Source: Bemisia tabaci
Taxonomy: Eukaryota; Arthropoda; Insecta; Hemiptera; Aleyrodidae
DNA: 64,000 bases
Direction of reading: 5' to 3'
NCBI RefSeq assembly: GCF_918797505.1
Contig: NC_092794.1
Span: 71,275,345-71,339,344 of the forward strand
Part shown: in pieces, positions 10,641 through 22,269 of the stretch
Layout: every line of letters starts with the position of its first letter
Position numbering within the stretch: position 1 is the first letter of the stretch
Translations under genes and position numbers: made by a program
The notes under the pieces: generated by a model
Databases searched by the model: none
What the model was told of the DNA's origin: nothing
What the model saw: only the letters and a program-made list of their open reading frames with translations

Positions 10641-10880
10641 GAAATATACGTAACGCACACATACTGATTCGAGCATATGAACCCAACGTGGCAACATGGG
10701 TAGTGCTCAGTGGGTCAGCGGAGGAGGAAGAATAAGAATTTATCTTGAGGAATTCCTCGGGACGAAACCGAATGCTAAGCGCCGGCCGGCGCCTCACCGT
10801 TCGGTTGCATCTCGGGCGACCGGCGCGGCGGCGTAGTTCAAAAGAGGAGTATGACAGAATCTATACGCGTCGTTAAACCT
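10641..10880. other. GC-rich spacer between two facing satellite arrays
   Basis: Unlike the AT-rich arrays on each side, this holds CGCCGGCCGGCGCC, CCGGCGCGGCGGCG and a stretch GTAGTGCTCAGTGGGTCAGC that faintly resembles a polymerase III A box. No clear B box follows, so I make no RNA call. Confidence 0.4.
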
Positions 10881-11430
10881 TTTTCCTTCACGCATTCCTA
10901 TTTTAACATATGATACATGAAATCTCATCAGTTTTTCACGAGGAATCCAAATCTGAGCTTAAATTTTGGATATTACGCGTTTTAATCTATTTAAAATCGT
11001 AAGAGAATTTACAGAATTGTCCTTGAAAATTGATCACACATTAGTGTTTTTTTACGTCATTAAACCTCTTTCCTTCACGCTATTCTAACATATGTTGCAT
11101 AAAATCTCATCAATTTTTCACGAGAAATCCAAATCTGAGCTTAGATTTTCGATATTACGCGTTTTAATCTATTTAAAATTGTAGGAGAAATTACAAAATT
11201 GTCAATGAAAATTGATCACACATTAGTGTTTTTTTACGTCATTAAAACTCTTTCCTTCACGCTATTCTAAAATTTGATGCATGAAATCGCATCAGTTTTT
11301 CACGAGAAATCCAAATCTGAGCTTAGATTTTCGATATTACGCGTTTTAATCTATTTAAAATCGTAGGAGAAATTACAGAATTGTCCTTGAAAATTGATCA
11401 CACATTAGTGATTTTTTATCCCGTTTTTCT
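10881..11430 (-). repeat. Satellite-like array, reverse orientation, about 182-bp unit
   Basis: ATTACGCGTTTTAATCTATT recurs at about 10974, 11156 and 11338. Each unit holds TTTTTCACGAG, AAATCCAAATCTGAGCTTA and AATTGATCACACATTAGTG. The part running from the ATGATACATGAAATC region to ACGCGTTTT is the reverse complement of a module in the array at 9540-10640, whereas the other half of the unit is different. Confidence 0.75.
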
Positions 11431-12002
11431 TCTACGTTCACGTAATGAAATTAGATCAACAGTTGACTCATCGACTAGTCTAGCCTAACCCCCCAGAATC
11501 GGTCTAAAGGGCGAACGATTTTATCAGATAAGATGTGCGGTGCGGTCCTAGTTTCCGGGCAATTGCGGTTTGATGGAAGCTGCGATGGGGAGAAACGGAA
11601 CACAGTGGAGTATTATACCCGAAAAGCTGGCGAAAAGTCCAAAAAAAAAATTTGGTAAAAGCTTGGTAAAACAGGTAAATAATGATTCTCTGATATCTAC
11701 TGCATGACATTGGGACAACAGAATCCGCTTATCACTACTGGATGGTCGAGGAAAAAAGGGTAAACCCAGCGGTTTCGCGCGCATCTTAGCTCTAGTTCAG
11801 TATTGTTTACGTTCAGCTTTTCAATCAAAGTGTGTACGCAGTGACAGGTACAAGCTACATCTGCAGGCTTATTGGCAGCCATTATTTATAGTAAGTAGTC
11901 CCTTTTTACATATATATTACTATAATTAGAAATTTGATTGTCTGGCATGTATATGCTGTTGTCAAATCGTTCAGTAATATGGGCATTTTCCATGAAGATG
12001 CT

Positions 12003-13735
12003 TAAATAAGATAGTTTCTGAATATTTGCCGGGCTGTGTCGGGCTGAAAATGAAGGATTCTCGTAAACTAGAACCCAACCGCAAGATTCTCCCGCAAAAA
12101 ATTTTTACCCATATTCACCCTTTGAATTTCTGCGAATTTTTGAAATTGAGCTTTGTTTTCAAGCAAAAATCACGTACTTCCGAATTTTGGATCCTACATA
12201 TTTTTCAGGTCAATAATGTGAGCCTCAGCATTAAATGGAAGTCTCATGACACTCCTGGAGTTCTTTGTATGTGATTCACACGGATTTGATATGCGACGTT
12301 GCCAAATTTACGTCAATTTTTATAGAGTGTGCCACTATATTACGCCGGAAAATTCCTAAACGAAGTAGTTTATGAATATGTGCCGGGCTGTGTCGGGCTA
12401 AAAATGAAGGATTTTCGTAAACTAGAACCCAACCGCAAGATTCTCAAGCAAAAATTTTTTACCCATATTCACCCTTTGAATTTCTGCGAATTTTTGAAAT
12501 TGACCTTTGTTTTCAAGCAAAAATCACGTACTTCCGAATTTTGGATCCTACATATTTTTCAGGTCAATAATGTGAGCCTCAGCATTAAATGGAAGTCTTA
12601 TGACACTTCTGGAGTTCTTTGTATGTGATTCACACAGATTTGATTTGCGACGTCGCCAATTCTACGTAAATTTTTAGAGTGTGCCACCGTACAACATTGA
12701 AAAATTTATCCGTAATTTAGGCTCTTTTCGGACTAAATATGGATCCTTACTGACACTATGAACCCTTCATAAACCCTTCCTCACTCCAGAAGTGTCATAA
12801 GACTTCCATTTAATGCTGAGGCTCATATTATTGACCTGAAAAATATGTAGGATCCAAAATTCGGAAGTACGTGATTATTGCTTGAAAACAGAGTTCATTT
12901 TCAAAAATTCGCAGAAATTCAAAGTGTGAATATGGGTAAAAAAATTTTGCTGGAGACTGTTGCGGTTGGGTTTTAGTTTACGAAAATCCTTCATTTTTAG
13001 CCCGACACAGCCCGGCACACATTCATAAACTACTTCGTTTAGGAATTTTCCAGCGTAATATAGTGGCACCCTCTATAAAAATTGACGTAAATTTGGCAAC
13101 GTCGCATATCAAATCTATGTGAATCACATGCAAAGAACTCCAGGAGTGTCATGAGACTTCCATTCATTGACCAGACAAATATATAGGATCGAAAATTCGG
13201 AAGTACGTGATTTTTGCTTGAAAACAAAGGTCAATTTCAAAAATTCGCAGAAATTCAAAGGGTGAATATGGGTAAAAAATTTTTGCTTGAGAATCTTGCG
13301 GTTGGGTTCTAGTTTACGAAAATCCTTCATTTTTAGCCCGACACAGCCCGGCACATATTCATAAACTACTTCGTTTAGGAATTTTCCGGCGTAATATAGT
13401 GGCACACTCTATAAAAATTGACGTAAATTTGGCAACGTCGCATATCAAATCCGTGTGAATCACATACAAAGAACTCCAGGAGTGTCATGAGACTTCCATT
13501 TAATGCTGAGGCTCACATTATTGACCTGAAAAATATGTAGGATCCAAAATTCGGAAGTACGTGATTTTTGCTTGAAAACAAAGCTCAATTTCAAAAATTC
13601 GCAGAAATTCAAAGGGTGAATATGGGTAAAAATTTTTTGCGGGAGAATCTTGCGGTTGGGTTCTAGTTTACGAGAATCCTTCATTTTCAGCCCGACACAG
13701 CCCGGCAAATATTCAGAAACTATCTTATTTAAGCA
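12003..13735. repeat. Subrepeats inside the palindromic element
   Basis: A unit of about 300 bases beginning near TGCCGGGCTGTGTCGGGCT occurs twice forward (12026 and 12379 region) and three times inverted (near 13015, 13350 and 13708). The translation PGCVGLKMKD recurs in all five. One inverted copy (13124-13405) has lost 18 bases. The conserved short frame may be a by-product of DNA conservation. Confidence 0.7.
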
Positions 13736-13851
13736 TCTTCATGGAAAATGCCCATATTACTGAACGATTTGACAACAGCATATACATGCCAGACAATCAA
13801 ATTTCTAATTATAGTAATATATATGTAAAAAGGGACTACTTACTATAAATA

Positions 13852-14037
13852 ATGGCTGCCAATAAGCCTGCAGATGTAGCTTGTACCTGTCACTGCGTAC
13901 ACACTTTGATTGAAAAGCTGAACGTAAACAATACTGAACTAGAGCTAAGATGCGCGCGAAACCGCTGGGTTTACCCTTTTTTCCTCGACCATCCAGTAGT
14001 GATAAGCGGATTCTGTTGTCCCAATGTCATGCAGTAG
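13852..14037 (+). CDS. Small open frame in palindrome arm (61 codons), doubtful gene
   Basis: The frame MAANKPADVACTCHCVHTLI and onward occurs identically here and on the opposite arm (11697-11882, minus). ATG sits in an ATAAATGGCTGCC context. Five cysteines are present, but I recognise no family. Identity of the two copies is explained by arm identity rather than selection. Confidence 0.2.
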   Translation: MAANKPADVACTCHCVHTLIEKLNVNNTELELRCARNRWVYPFFLDHPVVISGFCCPNVMQ

Positions 14038-14138
14038 ATATCAGAGAATCATTATTTACCTGTTTTACCAAGCTTTTACCAAATTTTTTTTTTGGACTTT
14101 TCGCCAGCTTTTCGGGTATAATACTCCACTGTGCGGAA

Positions 14139-14842
14139 GATGTGCGAAACTCGGGCGGATATTAAGTGAGAAACCAGGTAGGGGAAAGGCTTCCTTCCCG
14201 AAAAGTTAGTGCTCGGGCCAACTTACATGGTCACTGGAGCATTGGATAGCAGGTTGTGGGAAACTATTTTTTTGCAGCAACAACCAATTGGATCGCATTT
14301 TGCAAAAAGGAACTAAGAGCATTTCAATGTTGCTAGGATTGTGCAACTTAGGTACATTCTTTGTAAAAAGTAAACTTTGCGACGGTAATTTTCGTCTTGA
14401 ATTCATAGTTTATCGGGAGTAGAGGTGAAACTAGTTTAGATGATCGTTTATGTTTGCAAGGTTAGCGACATTGGGATGCTCTTGCACACATCTGCATAGG
14501 GGAACCAATGGCATATGTGTTGTTTCTAAAATTGACCGTAAATAGCGGTTCCTTACTGCAAAATGTAATCCATTTAACGAAGTGGGCGGAGCCGCCGAAA
14601 GCAAGATGTTTTTCGGTATCGTACCGACACATTGCGGAATAATGCGCGAACAAAACCACAACAAATTCATCGTGATCTTCGATGTTATAGATTTTCTCCT
14701 ATTTTGCATGAAATTAAAGGTCCGAGCCATCATCTCAAAAACCCGGAAAGCGTGGACGCAAGTATTTTCGATTCACTCCCTCGGAAAAAATTCGCTCTGG
14801 GTACGATAATATCGTCACCTTCCGGCTGAAGTATCACAATTG
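14139..14842. other. Stretch with degenerate inverted repeat, no gene recognised
   Basis: GGATCGCATTTTGCAAAAAG near 14290 faces a GGTTCCTTACTGCAAAATGT stretch near 14549, suggesting the eroded ends of an element of about 290 bp related to fragments at 6106-6340. Confidence 0.4.
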
Positions 14843-15036
14843 CCATGCGACGTTTAAAAATTTCCGCCGACGTTTCATTTTTTTACGGAGAAATGGTTCA
14901 ACGAAGCTGTCCGAAAATTTCACTGAGTTTTATTTGTGCTGCCGATAAAATTCAGTGAAATTTTCAAACAGATTCTACCAACAATTTCTCTGTAGAAAAA
15001 TAAAATGTCGGCGGAAATTTTTAAACGTCACATGGC
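14843..15036. mobile_element. Foldback MITE, 194 bp
   Basis: GCCATGCGACGTTTAAAAAT at the left pairs with ATTTTTAAACGTCACATGGC at the right. Pairing continues through TTTCCGCCGAC and a GGAGAAATGGTT / AACAATTTCTC region, with a second inner inverted pair around TTTCACTGA. Confidence 0.7.
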
Positions 15037-15129
15037 GCTCGTGATAATTTGGCCGGAATTTGACGATATTTTGGAACATGGCCCGGCTATAGGATTTGTT
15101 GCAGCCCGCATTCGCCAACGTGTAATATT

Positions 15130-15575
15130 AGGGGCCGTTCGAGTGTTGTGTAACGCATTTCCCCCAATTTTTGATCCCCCTCCCCCTTGTAACGCTCGCC
15201 CATAACGCAGCCCTACACCCCTCCCTTTGAATTACGTAACGCTAACCTGATCTCCCTCCTCCCGAATTTTAAAACAAATCAAGAGAACGCGAAAAAAAAA
15301 GTTTGAAAAAATTCGGATTATTTTGGGAGATAAATCGCTGAAATGCGACGGGAAGAGATAAAAAGCGGTGTGAAAATACTGGATCAGATTTGCTTTATTC
15401 ATAATTTTACCGGGAAAGTGCTCTTGTAAAATTTTGAATAGTTCACCATTGCAAACATAATATTTAAATAAAAAAATAGAAGAAGAATGTTCAAGAAGAC
15501 GCACATTTTTTCAAAGCCCCCCCTCCCCGGCCTCGGATTTGTTACGTAACGCTGGGCTTGACCCCCCCCCCCCCC
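15130..15575. repeat. GTAACGC-motif block with C-rich tracts
   Basis: The block opens with GGGGCCGTTCGAGTGTTGTG and closes with GTTACGTAACGCTGGGC followed by a poly-C run. TGTAACGC, ACGTAACGC and CCCTCC motifs recur. It is probably an eroded element. Similar motif fragments appear near 37205-37300. Confidence 0.4.
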
Positions 15576-15581
15576 ACCCCG

Positions 15582-15694
15582 ATGGAAAAGTATCGATAAA
15601 CAGGGTGTTCGCAGCGAACACCTTAATAATCGATTATTTACCACAGCTTCAAATGGGGAAATATCGATAGATCGCAAAGCACGCCACGCCACTG
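15582..15694. mobile_element. hAT-like MITE (CAGTGGCG family), 5'-truncated copy
   Basis: This contains the palindrome GGTGTTCGCAGCGAACACC and ends in ACGCCACGCCACTG, like the full copies at 28851, 48578 and 53103. The left end is missing and borders the C-rich tract. Confidence 0.75.
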
Positions 15695-16655
15695 CCCTTA
15701 TCCCTCATTAACCCAAGACATTCTTAAGAAGGAAAAAAAGCGGACCTATCCGCGGATTGTAAGGGTGCAGGTGCCCCCCCCCCCCTTCCAAACCACGAAC
15801 CGTCAGCTAAGATTTACAAGTAAGGGGGGGGGGGGCGAGAACACCAACATGGAAATAACTGTGCGAATCGACATTCATTAGGCCGAAACCTGCCACCCTC
15901 TAAAAGGTGACTGAATCCACCCTCGGAAAGAATGAACATTACCCACGGACGGGCTCCTCTTGTACTTAATTAAAGTATTTCGCGAGCTCTCGTACTTCCT
16001 CGAAGGTTGAGAAAGGTGTTTCTGTTGCGACGAGCGCAGTCTAATTTCGGGCGGCGCGGCGCCGCGACGCGGTGCATCCAGTTCCGAGGTCATAAACTAC
16101 TGCATCGCGACGCCGACCCGTCGATGGGGGGGGGGGAAGGGGGTAGTGTCTCGGGCGGTGTGTAATTCATCAGCAAATGGAAGAGGGGCCCTTAAATTGT
16201 TCACCGGTCAATGGCGTGGAAAAATAGCGTCCCTTATTTCATTTCGCAACATTCCTCGCCCACCCCTCCCCCTCTCCTTCTCGCCCCCGCGTCCGCTGCC
16301 TCCCCCTCGGAGCTTTTTATGCGCGTACGTGTAAATTAGATGCGAGCGTTTCCATTTATTTAATTGCTCCGTGTTCCTGCCACTGTTCCGCCAGATGGAC
16401 CCAGACGTCGTCGCTGAGGATTTGCACACTTGCAGTCCGCGCGTCGCTGCACCACCGTGTACGCGCCGTAGTTTTTTTTATTTTTTTTTTTTTTAATTTT
16501 AAAGTTATCATCTCCTTATGATTAATAGGCCCGAGTTGGGGCGAGAGGGATCTTGATTTAAGTCTAATGGTCTTGCTGTAAGAATACAGCAGCGATGTGC
16601 ATGGACTGCCCAGGTCATTCAATCGAGGACTTAAACTCTTCTCGTTTGCAAAATC

Positions 16656-16659
<4 letters not shown>
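15695..16659. other. Intergenic stretch, no gene recognised
   Basis: Poly-C and poly-G runs occur at about 15775-15785, 15825-15835 and 16127-16137, with GC-rich sequence around 16040-16090. Open frames here are low complexity or chance. Confidence 0.5.

Positions 16660-16700
<41 letters not shown>
16660..16700. repeat. Poly-T tract, 41 bases
   Basis: An uninterrupted homopolymer just left of a MITE at 16717. Confidence 0.9.
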
Positions 16701-16703
<3 letters not shown>

Positions 16704-16716
16704 GTTTAGTTTATTT

Positions 16717-16964
16717 GAGAGGCTTGGAGGACAAGGCGCATAAGTGCAGTTTTTGAAAAAATTGAGATAATTATGATTTCAAGTAAAACTAGTCATAATG
16801 CATATTCTGTGAAAAATTCGCTCCCATATTCCAATTTTCAAGCATGAAAAAGTCAGTTTGAACTTTCTATCTGCCATAAGGATCCATGTAATTTCGAAAC
16901 TTCAAACACGTTTACCTTGTAATAGCAAAACTTCACTTTATGCGCCTTGTCCTCCAAGCCCCTC
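16717..16964. mobile_element. MITE with GAGGGGCTTGG ends, copy 1 (248 bp)
   Basis: The inverted ends GAGAGGCTTGGAGGACAAGG and CCTTGTCCTCCAAGCCCCTC pair over nearly 30 bases. ATTT flanks both sides (16713-16716 and 16965-16968), a 4-bp duplication. Copy 2 is at 30378-30684. Confidence 0.75.
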
Positions 16965-17065
16965 ATTTGCCTTCTATTCCTGCTTATCTAGTGACTTAGG
17001 AATCTACAGCCATCTGTAGACATGAGTTTTTTAACATAAAGATTATTTTATTGTCAGGAGACATC

Positions 17066-17083
17066 AGGGGGGGGGGGGGGGGG
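17066..17083. repeat. Poly-G run
   Basis: A G homopolymer of about 16 bases, likely unstable in sequencing. Confidence 0.8.
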
Positions 17084-17176
17084 TTTGGCACATTCATGCT
17101 CCGGCTTTCAAATTTTCAGGGATTAAGGTCGAGTAGAATCTATTTCTGCAAATCCACTCGTCAGTTCCGTGAGAGT

Positions 17177-17402
17177 CTGCCATGCTAAGGAAAAACGCCG
17201 TATGAACCTTCAGGCGTTGCCAAACTTCCTTTGATAAAACAAATTTTCCTGGTAAACTTATGAATATTTTCCTTCCACTTTTTCAGATAATTTTTTCCGC
17301 AATTTCGGCTAAAGTCTCTGAAAATTTCTAGGAAGAATGTGCATAATTTTCCTCCAAAATAAATATTTTATCGAAGAAAATTTGGCAACTCTCGAATGTT
17401 CA
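17177..17402 (+). mobile_element. CTGCCGTGCTAAGG MITE (family A), 3'-truncated copy
   Basis: It starts CTGCCATGCTAAGGAAAAAC and runs through GGCGTTGCCAAACTTCC to GGCAACTCTCGAATGTTCA. The last 25 or so bases of the right inverted repeat are absent. The family is 253 bp when complete. Confidence 0.8.
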
Positions 17403-20400
17403 CAAATTGTTAAAAATGGCTGTTAAAAATGGTTGTTGGGTAAGTGGAATGTTAAAAATTGGCCAAATCATAGAATATTTTGTAAGATATGGCTGTAGAG
17501 ACTTTTAGACTTCCGACAGTCGGGCTATAGTTTGTATTCGTGGTTCTCGAGAAAAATTTGATTGGATTTAGAAAGGTGACTGATTACTCAGCAGGACAAA
17601 AATAAAGATTTTAGAATCGGCACTAAGTCCATTTTTAGCGCCGATTTTGGAAAAGAACTTCATCTTCCTCAATCAGTTCATCCGCATTCTCGGAAAAATT
17701 AAAATTTTCTGAAAAGCGGGTTCTTTCCAGGGAAAAAATCGAATAGCCGAAACATATTTCATGATGGCTAAGAACCAAGGCCATTTTGTATTTTCTCCAC
17801 TTTCCTAGAAAATTTAATATCCCGGAAAAATCCAAATTTTTGGATGGACTCTAGATTTTTTCGGGAAACCGAATTGATCGAGAGAAATGAATTTCATCTC
17901 TGGAACAAAACTAAAAATATGCCAATACATTACAGATGCATGAGCTCATCAAGGGTTCAAAGTACCCAAAAATGGGATCGCAAATGTAATGCCGATTTAA
18001 TTTTTAAATTGACTTGTGAAGGGTTCAATGTTTATTCTGTGTATTTACGAAGAGTTCTCGTTTTTTGACTGATAAGTTGTAGAGACTCCGTGAAATCGTC
18101 CATATTTTTCGAACAAAATGGCAACTTCAGAGTGATCATACAATTTACTGTCCCGCTGATACATCCCCTTTTATCAACGGCTGTCCCCAGTCTATTGTTA
18201 ATCAACTGCACCCCTCATTTAATTTCACAACGCTAAATTTTTTTTAGAGAGAAAGAAGATTTAGTGGCGTATTAGATTTTAAGTCCTCAAGCGTTACTAA
18301 ACAGGCACCGTCGATGCGATAGAAATGTGTTTCAATTGATTTTAGAAGAGTCGCCTTTATAAACGGTAATGAAAATAGTCGGAATATTTCAGGGAGGGTC
18401 CTCATCAGAGCAAAATAACTTCAGAGTGCATTCTTCGCATAGCTTTCAGATCGGATGTTCAATATTCCGTCCATATAGGGTTAGGAGATAGGTTTGATCA
18501 GAGTGCATGCATGAAATCTTTTTGGGTGCATTTCAAAGTCTTGCTCTGGCCCTGAAATAATTTACCATCGTTTGAAACTTAAATTTTTAACTCGCCAAGG
18601 AAAAATGAGAGAACAAAATATCGCAAGTCGCAGCTACGCCTGCCAAAATCCTCTCGGGACAAGGATCTCGAATTTATTTGACACCTAACATTATAAAGCA
18701 TAAAATGGTAAAAGAATCATCCTCAGCTATGTAACAAAGTTGTCTTTAGTACCGAAGAAAAATATTTTAATTTCAAAATGACAAAAAAAATTCCAGTTTT
18801 ATTATTTTGACTTGGCTCGTCACGGAAGATATGAGCTCTTTCGCTACCTACTGCGAATTCGTATGCGCACAAAAGTTTTGTCTTTGAAAAATGTGAAATA
18901 GAATCAGCTGAATGAAAAAGAAAAAATTTAATTTACGACTCCCTCGTACATTATAATTCTAGAAAATCAGCTTATTAGAATAAGGTGTCTCGTACGTTAG
19001 AGGAATTATAGAGTAGCTATATCAGAAATTATACATTTTTAGGTCTCACGAAGAAACGGGTCACAATTTGAAACTCTAAAATCGAGAAATAGCTCCTATT
19101 TCATAATGATTTTATGGCAAAACCTAATTTTCAGTGACTTCACAACTTGTGTCAAACAAAAATGCACGTTTGTGTATGTGTTCGACAACAAACATAACAG
19201 CGCGGTGCGGTGCTGCTCTAATAAAATTGGTAAGTTGTAGATACCCAGGGAATGCACATGAGAAGATCCTTCAATCCGTCGGTTATGCAATTTGATCTCG
19301 GGAGGGTAAAAATTGTTGCTCGAGGCAAAAACAAACTTTCGACATAGCCAACCGTTCGGCACGGCTGTAAGTAATATATTTTCGAAATTTCAACTTCAAG
19401 TTTTGACGAAGGGGATTCTGGGGCTCCCTAATTGAGTCCCTCCCCGAAGAGAAAGTTTTTTTTCAATATTTTCAAAAAAGTTTCACCTTCTGTCGCAGTA
19501 ATGGGTTAATTAAAGAGATATTTTTAACGATGTCCTTCCCTCAGTAAATGCTAGGCTTCCACGCTACGGAAATGATTGATTTGATGACTCAACAGCAGCA
19601 ATACATCTCTGCCTGAAATAAATTATTTGTTGATTCAACCGCTGCAGAAAGTCGAAAACGCACGTTTTACAGAAGCACAAGTTTCCTCCGAAAGCGGAAC
19701 TTCAACTTTCACCAGCTAAAAGCGCATCCAATTCACTGCCGCCGATCCTTCGAAAAAAATCCGGCATTTTAAACGAGGAATTCGGGGGATCCGAACGCAA
19801 GCCGCCAACCGTGCCGGCGAAACGGATAGCTCTCGCTTGTTGTTCTTTTGTCCTGCGGCTACACACACATATGCACACCCTCACGCCGCACACACGCGCA
19901 CCCTTTCTGCATCCCCCACTTGGAGCTGAATAACTAATGTTTTAATTACGCGTGTATGTATTAAATTTAATACGCGTGCCAGCGAAAATGCCCTTGCCAG
20001 GAGCCAGGGCGCGGTAACTACATCCACAAAGTGTACAAAGTGTGGAGAGCTGATATATATTCAAAAGTCAACAGGGCTCCTGCACAGCTTCAATGACGCC
20101 TATGTTGACTCAACTACACTAAATTACACTTTTTTAGGGCGCTTTTCAGTCAAATATACGTTTTTCCTCGATGAGCTGGCAACGGTGGATGGCCTTGTCT
20201 GTGCATGGTGCCTTCATCCCCTGCCACCGCGACTTTTCAACCCTTTGGCCCCAAGCCCCTCGTTGAAGGGCAGAACAAAGTTCCGTGTAGACTGTCTGCA
20301 GCCCTTTAATTTTTCGAGCTGTGGGCGTGCGGATGCGCTGGGCTGGGTGCGTTTACCTCACCTTGATCAGCGGCTGCGAGTGGAAGCTCCAACCATGGTA

Positions 20401-20810
20401 TTTGAAGAGCCCTTCTCGGGTACTCGACAAATTCGCAAAAATCGAACAGTGGAAAAAGAGTAACATGTAATGAAAGGAACAAAAATCAGGCTCAGTGCAG
20501 CGTTGAACGTAGCAGGAAACACGTTCAACGACCAAATCAGTGTCAAGTTTCCCAATTTATTTTAAAATCCCACCTTGCGTACGTATAAGTAAGCGCATCG
20601 ATGGTTAAAGTCGAAAAATGCGTACCCGCGACTCCGCAAAAAGAAAAAATTTAAAAAACGTGTTAAGGAAGGAGGGAGGGACAAAACTGTTGAAAGGGGA
20701 AAAGTTACACTTGGGGACTTTCATATAATGTCAAGAAATTCCCTAAAATTGAAGTATACCCAATATCGTTAAATAAAACAGGGTTGTCTAAGGTTACATC
20801 GCCGCGCCGG
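17403..20810. other. Intergenic stretch, nothing recognised
   Basis: AT-rich sequence without convincing exons, element ends or duplications. All open frames are short and resemble no family I know. Confidence 0.5.
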
Positions 20811-21075
20811 TTGGCGCGGAATGTGTATGAGCGCCTACATGACTGCAGGAAGACTTCACGCATTGCGCCGAACACAGTGCGGTCGCGGTTGCTGTTCTGC
20901 GCAAAAAGCATATAAGCTCCTACAAGAGTGCAGGAATACCTTACGCATCGCGCTTAACTCAGTACGTTCGCTGGTCGGCGCGAAAAGCACATTAGCGCCT
21001 ACTAGTCCGTCGGAATACTTCACGCATTTCGCCAAACACAGTGCGGTAGCCGCGCCAGACTGGCGAAGCGCGTTC
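20811..21075 (+). repeat. GC-rich tandem repeat, three units of 80-84 bp
   Basis: Units start at about 20831, 20915 and 20995 with GCGCCTACA or a variant, then a TTCACGCATTGCGCC region and ACACAGTGCGGTCG. It is the same family as at 2595-2790 and 41064-41240. Confidence 0.8.
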
Positions 21076-22269
21076 TAGAGGGGTCAAAATAAGACTTTTC
21101 CTCTGGAGAAATTGTTACCAAAATAATTTTTTGAAGGGTGAAGCACCTCCCACCCCCAATTTTCTAGGAAAAACGCTCGCTATTTATTAAAAAAAAAAAA
21201 AAAAAATAGCGCAGTTTTTCTTTTGTTTTCTGCCAATTTTATTAACTTATTTTAAAATTTAGGTACCCCACAAAATTGATAGAATTATCATATTCAGGTA
21301 TCTTCTGAAAGAATGAAACACAGACGAAGATCTTCTGAGTTTGCGATGAAAATTCGCATTTTTAGACTATAGCCATTGCGTCCAATTACTATGAATCGTG
21401 CGATTATATAAAACATGAAGCGGGCTCACAATCAGATGTCGTATACTACTGACATGAGCTGGAGCCAGAAACGGTATCACTCTCCTCATAATTTCGACTT
21501 CATAATCAAGTTATCTTTCAATATGAGGTAACTCATTCCAGAGACTCCTGTGCCATTCCTACCAGGTCATTCGACTTCGTTACCTGAAGACGTAATAGTG
21601 CAAGCACTTGTTTCATGTTTGATACTCCAATGAGTCGTATGAGCCGTATTCGCTCATAAGTAGAAGTCTTACCTAAGGGACTTTCATTCGGTGGGGCAGA
21701 GACTTGTTGTATTCAAAGCACGGTTGCATGCGCAGAGAGTTAAAATAATGCGCATTGACCTTCAATAAAGATGACGAATATGACCCGGAATATATAAAAT
21801 GTGAGATGGGATGCAATCTCCACGCATCATGATCAAAATTTGTTGCCTTTCTAGTGGCTAGGGGGAGGGGGGTGAGTGGGAGTGCGGTGCGACGCGGCAG
21901 GGATAATAAATCAATCATCATTGGATTGGCAAACCGTGTTAAAGAGTCCCTTGTCCCTCCCGGCAACTTCTACCGCGTGTATTTCGTCCTCTCAAAATCC
22001 TCCTCAATACTCACCCTCTCGGACGTGTTCGAGTAAGTATAAAATTGTCCGAGTTTTAATATTCGGCATGTTGAATTTTAGAGCGAAAGTTTTTCTGCAG
22101 ACTAATGAAAAATATATCACAATACTTTTTCCCTTCGTTTGATGGATCCGTATTGCAAAATATCATAGATTAGGGGGTACGCCCCCTGACAGCTTTGCGG
22201 TCCGCAACTCCCCGGAGCGCCTCGCGCCTCAGGGCGTTATGCGTTAAGCGTTACTCTTATGATTGTATA
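21076..22269. other. Intergenic stretch, nothing recognised
   Basis: A poly-A tract occurs near 21189-21206. A GC-rich stretch, CCGGAGCGCCTCGCGCC, at about 22213 resembles a fragment near 36470. No gene is supported. Confidence 0.45.

Larger units (their letters stand above)
11601..14133. mobile_element. Transib-like palindromic (foldback) element, 2533 bp
   Basis: Both ends read CACAGTGGAGTATTATACCC inward, and the outer arms of about 1 kb are mirror copies around position 12867. Short frames at 11697-11882 and 12026-12274 recur exactly in translation as 13852-14037 and 13460-13708. CGGAA flanks both sides (11596-11600 and 14134-14138), as expected for a 5-bp target-site duplication. The first seven bases equal the CACAGTG heptamer of RAG recombination signals and fit Transib termini. 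The inner part is asymmetric and holds extra inverted units. No transposase is encoded. An assembly fold-back artefact was considered, but the flanking duplication argues against it. Confidence 0.7.

Noticed and set aside
10690..10720. Polymerase III A-box-like GTGCTCAGTGGGTCAGC.
   Set aside because: No matching B box or tRNA fold was found, so no SINE or tRNA call.
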